Source of the DNA: Leucobacter chromiisoli
Lineage (GTDB): Bacteria; Actinomycetota; Actinomycetes; Actinomycetales; Microbacteriaceae
Reading direction: 5' to 3'
Length of the DNA stretch: 64,000 nucleotides
NCBI RefSeq assembly: GCF_016522505.1
Contig: NZ_JAEHOH010000008.1
Span: forward strand, 25,188 to 89,187
Part shown: positions 60,218 through 64,000 of the stretch, in pieces
Layout of the letters: every line of letters starts with the position of its first letter
How positions within the stretch are numbered: position 1 is the stretch's first letter
Program-made: the position numbers and the translations under genes
The notes under the pieces: generated by a model
Database searches by the model: none
The model's input: only the letters and a program-made list of their open reading frames with translations
Told to the model about the DNA's origin: nothing

Positions 60218-60653
60218 TTACCCTCGGCCGGCCCAGCCAGCACGGGTCCAGAGTCCTTCACCAGCGTCGAGCCCGGTGCTGTAGAGGGTCGGCCCGTCGG
60301 GCTCTTCCGGGGCCGGTGGCCGCGGTCTCCGGGGCACCGGAGCTGCTGTGTTGAGAGCGTCTTCCAGTGGGAGCTCGTGGAGGGTGAGGAACCATTCCGC
60401 TGCCCGCCTGCGGTGTTCTTCGCTCATTCCGCGATGGTGTTTGAGGAGATCACGCAGCTGCGAGTTCACTCCGCCCTCGAGCGGGGAGGTGGTGCGCGGG
60501 TTCCCGTAGACGATGTAGGTAAAGAGCAAGTCTTTCCGGACCACGGTGCGGACCAGGAGCCAGGCTTTGCGGAGCCGGTCATGGGTGAACCCGAAGTTCC
60601 CGTTGCGCAGCAAGGTGCGCTCTTTGGTGAGGTGCCCGAATGCACGCCACCAC
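60218..60653 (-). pseudogene. 3' fragment of an IS1249-like (IS256-related) transposase
   Basis: Leftward remnant of about 145 codons. Its C-terminal part contains GNFGFTHDRLRKAWLLVRTV and PLEGGVNSQLRDLLKHHRGMSEEHRRRAAEWFL; the upstream codons WWRAFGHLTKERTL are also typical of this transposase group. It is cut at its 5' end exactly where the IS3-family element's inverted repeat begins, so no catalytic domain remains. Confidence 0.85.
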
Positions 60654-60702
60654 TGAAGCGCTCTGGGTTTAGTTCCGATCTCTATACGAGGATAGGAACA
60701 AG

Positions 60703-61017
60703 ATGCCCAAGAAATACGACCCTGAGGTGAAGGTCCGCGCGGTCCGGATGGTGACCGAAGCTCTGCCTGATCACCCGAACCCGACCAGCGCGGTCCGGCA
60801 CGTCGCCGGTCTGCTCGGTGTCGGTGTCGAAGCGCTCCGCACCTGGTACCGACAGGCTCAGATGGATGCCGGGGCGAAGCCCGGCATCACGACCGATATC
60901 GCTGAGGAGAATCGGCGCCTGCGTCGCGAGAACGCGGAACTGCGGAAAGCGAACGAGGTCTTGAAAGCCGCGTCGATATTTTTCGCGAAGGAACTCGACC
61001 ACCCACGAACGAAATGA
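60703..61017 (+). CDS. IS3-family OrfA (helix-turn-helix protein)
   Basis: 104 aa. A helix-turn-helix (VRAVRMVTEALPDHPNPTSAVRHVAGLLGVGVEALRTWYRQ) is followed by a leucine-zipper-like helix (ENRRLRRENAELRKANEVLKAAS). Its stop overlaps the OrfB start (ATGA at 61014-61017), the usual IS3 arrangement, although a slippery frameshift site is not obvious. Confidence 0.93.
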   Translation: MPKKYDPEVKVRAVRMVTEALPDHPNPTSAVRHVAGLLGVGVEALRTWYRQAQMDAGAKPGITTDIAEENRRLRRENAELRKANEVLKAASIFFAKELDHPRTK

Positions 61018-61671
61018 TCACGTTCATCGACGAGCATCGTGATCGTTTCGGGGTCGAGTTCATCTGCCGTGTCCTGGGCGCGGCGGTTCGTCGGTTTCTC
61101 ACCTCACGTGGCTATCGGGCGGCGAAGACCAGGCCGGCTTCGGTCAGGCAGTTGCGCGACGAGTTGCTGGTGCCTGAGATCCAGCGTCTGCACGCTGAGA
61201 ACTATGGCGTTTACGGGGTTCGGAAGATGCACGCCCTGCTGCAGCGCGAGGGATGGGAGATCGGCCGGGATCAGACCGCCCGTCTGATGCGACTCGCAGG
61301 AGTCCAGGGGATCACGCGCCGAGCAAAGGTCTACACGACGCGCTCTGGCCGCGGGCAGGAACTCCCGGGCGACCTCGTGAATCGCGTGTTCACCGCACCC
61401 GCGCCACGCTGCCTCTGGGTAGCGGACATCACCTATGTCGCGACGTGGTCGGGATTTGCGTACGTCGCGTTCATCACCGATGTGTTCTCCCGCAAGATCG
61501 TGGGCTGGAGCGTCGCAGCCACGCTGAAAGCGGAGGTGCTGCCGCTGCAGGCGCTCGAGATGGCGGCGTGGGGAGCCGATGGGGATCTTGCCGGGGTGAG
61601 GCATCACTCGGTCCATGGGTCGAACTACATGTCGATTGTGTACAGCGAACGCGTGCGTGAACTCGGCGCGA

Positions 61672-62886
61672 AGTAGTGCCCGTAGTGTGGTGTAACCACC
61701 CGGTGGCCAGCCCCGTCGTCGATGTAGGCGCGGTCACCATGTGGTCCTTCGAGGAGACTCTCACATCCCACTCGAAAGGCATCAACACGATGACCGCTCC
61801 TCATATTGTCGACCCTGCCGGCCTGCTCGGCGAAGCCCTGACCGACGCGTCGCCCGATCTGATGCGTTCTTTGCTGCAAACGATGATCAACGCGCTGCTG
61901 TCCGCCGACGCGGACGCCGTGATCGGCGCCGAATGGGGCAAGCCCTCGCCCGACCGACTGACGCAGCGTAACGGCTACCGGCACCGCGACCTCGATACCC
62001 GCGTCGGCACCATCGACGTCGCCGTCCCGAAACTCCGGCAGGGCACCTACTTTCCGGAGTGGTTGCTCGAACGTCGCAAGCGTGCCGAGTCCGCGCTGAT
62101 CACCGTCGTCGCCGACTGCTACCTCGCCGGCGTCTCCACCCGTCGAATGGACAAGCTGGTGAAGACCCTCGGGATCCACTCCCTCTCAAAATCGCAGGTC
62201 TCCCGGATGGCATCCGAGCTCGACGAGCACGTCGACCAGTTCCGGCACCGGCCACTGGATGAGGCCGGCCCGTTCACGTTCGTCGCCGCCGATGCGCTCA
62301 CCATGAAGGTCCGCGAGGGCGGCCGCGTCATCAACGCCGTCGTGCTGACCGCGACCGGTGTGAACGTAGACGGGCGCCGCGAGGTCCTCGGCCTGCGGGA
62401 CGCGACGAGCGAGACCGGGGCGGCGTGGAACAGCTTCTTCGCCAACCTCCTCGCCCGCGGCCTGGGCGGGGTGCGCCTGGTCACCAGCGACGCCCACCAT
62501 GGCCTCGTAGAGGCGATCGCGGCGAACCTGCCCGGGGCTGTCTGGTAACGCTGCCGCACGCATTACGCGGCGAACCTGATGTCCGTGACCCCGAAGACCA
62601 TGTGGCCAGCGGTCAAAGCGATGCTCCACTCGGTCTACGACCAACTCGACGCCGATGCTGTTCACGCTCAGTTCGACCGGCTGCTCGACTACGTCAAGGA
62701 GAAGCTGCCCGACGCGCACGAGCACCTCGACACCGCCAGGGCGGACATCCTCGCCAAGAGCCGCCTCACCCTCGCTATCGACAATGGTCAAGAGGTGATG
62801 GCCGACATCGCGCTCGAGCTCAGCGCCTGACATAGCCCGTCAACAGAAGGATCACCAACCGCTACACCACCACCAGGGACTTGACG
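61672..62886. mobile_element. IS256-family element nested in the IS3 element
   Basis: Flanked by TCGGCGCGA (61663-61671) and TCGGTGCGA (62887-62895), a 9-bp target duplication with one change. The ends share an imperfect GTGGTGTA-type inverted repeat. Removing the element and one repeat copy restores OrfB in frame. Confidence 0.88.
61790..62830 (+). pseudogene. IS256-family transposase with a premature stop and lost C-terminus
   Basis: An in-frame reading from ATG 61790 matches IS256 transposases: RNGYRHRDLDTRVGTIDVAVPKLRQGTYFP, then DALTMKVREGGRVINAVVLTATGVN (first catalytic Asp) and VTSDAHHGLVEAIAANLPGA (second). A TAA at 62546-62548 replaces the usual Gln of WQRCRTHYAANL. After ARADILA the reading leaves the family and ends KSRLTLAIDNGQEVMADIALELSA, so the segment with the catalytic Glu is missing. 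Confidence 0.88.
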
Positions 62887-63186
62887 TCGGTGCGATGCCC
62901 TCGACCGGTTCTGTCGGCGATAGCTACGACAACGCGCTCGCGGAGACCGTCAACGGGCTCTACAAAGCCGAGCTCATCCGTCGACATGGGCCTTGGCGCA
63001 CGACTCGGGAAGTCGAACTCGCGACGCTCGAATACGTGTGGTGGTGGAACAACCGCCGTCTGCACGAAGGCCTCGGCTACCAGACCCCGATCGAGACGGA
63101 GGAGAACTACTACGCTATGAACGGTCAGCCCGCGCTCGCGGAGCACTGACCAGAACCCAGGACGGAACTAAACCCAGAGCGCTTCA

Positions 63187-63795
63187 GAGCTCGCCTTTGC
63201 CCTGCACGTAGATCGACCGGTAGATCGCTTCATGCGAGATATGCATCGACGAGTCGTCGGGAAAGTCCATACGCAATCGTCGCATGATCTGGACCGGGGA
63301 ATGCCCGAGCCTCAACCGTGCCGTCACCACGAACGCGAGCCGCGGATTCTCCTGCAGCTTCCCCGGTTTCGGACGCGTCAGGCGTTGCTCGGCCCGTCGC
63401 TGCGCATACGACGGCGAGTACCACTGGGTCGACCGCGGCGGACGGGTGCGCCGCTTCGCTCGATACATCGGCCCAGCACCCCGGTTGCGCCGCAACTCGT
63501 TCCACACCGTCGACGAAGACCGGCCCAGATCTCTCGCGATCTGCCGGAGCGAATCCCCGCGAGAGACCCCCACGAGGATGCGTTCGCGTTCCTGCAGGGA
63601 CAGATACCGGGGATGGATCTCAGCAGACTGTTTCGGCGCCATCCCACCAGCATGCGCGAACACCCGATCCCCATGAGATGCATGAAACCCAGCATGCCCG
63701 GCCGCACCCATCGTGGAATCACCCGTCCGGATCCTCTCCCAGAACACGACTTCCTGGGCCCGAAACGTTTTCCGTACGCGTCGCTGACCACCCAT
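63187..63795 (-). pseudogene. 5' fragment of an IS30-family transposase
   Basis: Leftward 203-codon fragment. The IS30 helix-turn-helix lies at LSLQERERILVGVSRGDSLRQIARDLGRSSSTVWNELRRN; YSPSYAQRRAE and HISHEAIYRSIYVQGKGEL follow. The reading breaks at the IS3 right end, before the catalytic core. An inverted pair GTTCAGGG/CCCTGAAC at 63812-63840 is probably part of its terminal repeat. Confidence 0.88.
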
Positions 63796-63913
63796 GACCG
63801 TACTCCTCGCAGTTCAGGGTGTTCACACGACCCCCTGAACCCGCCCAGGATAAGCTGCATGATGCACCCAGGAGGGTGTGTCCGATTAACGGTGGATCTG
63901 GCCGAGCGCATCG

Positions 63914-64000
63914 TTAGTTGATTCGGCCTTCGAAGGCTATCGCGAACGCGTTCAGCGCCGGCTTCCACCTCGTCGCCCAGCGTGCCCGACCGCGCCCGGT
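63914..64000 (-). pseudogene. C-terminal end of an IS256-family transposase, cut by the window edge
   Basis: The leftward reading ends RWATRWKPALNAFAIAFEGRIN with TAA at 63914-63916, the standard closing motif of many IS256-family transposases. The terminal-repeat-like GGGTGTGTCCGATTAA lies just downstream (about 63876-63891). Whether the rest is intact cannot be seen, so the pseudogene status is provisional. Confidence 0.7.

Larger units (their letters stand above)
61014..63149 (+). pseudogene. IS3-family OrfB transposase, split and catalytically damaged
   Basis: Exons 61014-61671 and about 62893-63149 are separated by the nested element. Joined at the target site they read REL-GAMPSTGSVGDSYDN without a frameshift. 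The DDE pattern has first Asp (LWVADITYVATW), but the second is Val in HHSVHGSNYMS (codon GTC where GAC is expected), and the Glu is kept (YDNALAETVNGLYKAELI). A stop (TAG 61674-61676) ends the first part. Two separate defects mean no active transposase. Confidence 0.9.
60654..63186. mobile_element. IS3-family element with perfect 23-bp terminal repeats, containing a nested IS256-family element
   Basis: Left end 60654-60676 (begins TGAAGCGCTCTGGGTTTAG) and right end 63164-63186 are exact inverted copies. Inside are OrfA and an interrupted OrfB. Without the nested insertion the element would be about 1.3 kb, normal for IS3. The two outer flanks are different broken transposase genes and I see no direct target repeat. 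Confidence 0.9.

Overview
The window is GC-rich actinobacterial chromosome (Actinomycetota) spanning the replication origin. Gene order, GTG/TTG starts, mycothiol-type genes and the gyrB-gyrA-DUF3566-tRNA-Ile-tRNA-Ala block point to the family Microbacteriaceae; a Leucobacter-like genus is my best guess from gene content, not something the sequence proves.

All coordinates follow the + strand. 1-6.9 kb is a minus-strand accessory catabolic block: a partial phosphomannose-isomerase-like gene, an MshA-like glycosyltransferase, a LacI regulator, and a frlB/frlD-like operon (sugar-amine deglycase and kinase) with an NhaC-type antiporter, headed by two abutting LacI-type operators. 7-9.4 kb holds a CDF metal exporter behind a CsoR-like operator/promoter, and an MBL hydrolase. 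9.4-13.9 kb is the propionate (methylcitrate) operon prpD-prpB-prpC with a GntR regulator; 13.9-18.9 kb is a branched-chain 2-oxoacid dehydrogenase cluster (E1a, E1b, E2) plus a HisC-like aminotransferase. These fit together, because branched-chain amino acid breakdown yields propionyl-CoA. 19-21 kb has two membrane proteins. 20.97-28 kb is a seven-gene uncharacterised catabolic operon (polar amino-acid-type ABC transporter, TIM-barrel isomerase, BtpA/SgcQ protein, AllA-like cupin, PfkB kinase) opposite a tandem-domain Lrp-type regulator. This is the best candidate here for an undescribed pathway.

28-33 kb holds purB, a siderophore-interacting protein, small membrane proteins and dnaB, whose upstream region carries DnaA-box-like sequences. 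33.3-38 kb holds the rpsF-ssb-rpsR-rplI operon, an MshB-like deacetylase and the CCA-adding enzyme; 37.9-41.7 kb holds a DUF6049 protein, trxB and trxA, with no murJ in its customary place. 41.9-43.1 kb has an SRPBCC protein and a lipoprotein. 43.2-59.8 kb is the origin region: parB-parA, rsmG, jag, yidC, yidD, rnpA, rpmH (all leftward), then dnaA, dnaN, recF, dciA, gyrB, gyrA and a DUF3566 protein (all rightward). It has DnaA boxes on both sides of dnaA and three parS sites. The replication machinery is unusually complete: initiator DnaA, helicase DnaB, the probable loader DciA, the clamp, RecF and gyrase.

After two tRNA genes, 60.2-64 kb is a graveyard of insertion sequences. An IS3-family element with perfect 23-bp ends has lost a catalytic Asp and is split by an IS256-family element, itself killed by a stop codon and a lost C-terminus. 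The IS3 element is flanked by unrelated truncated transposase genes.
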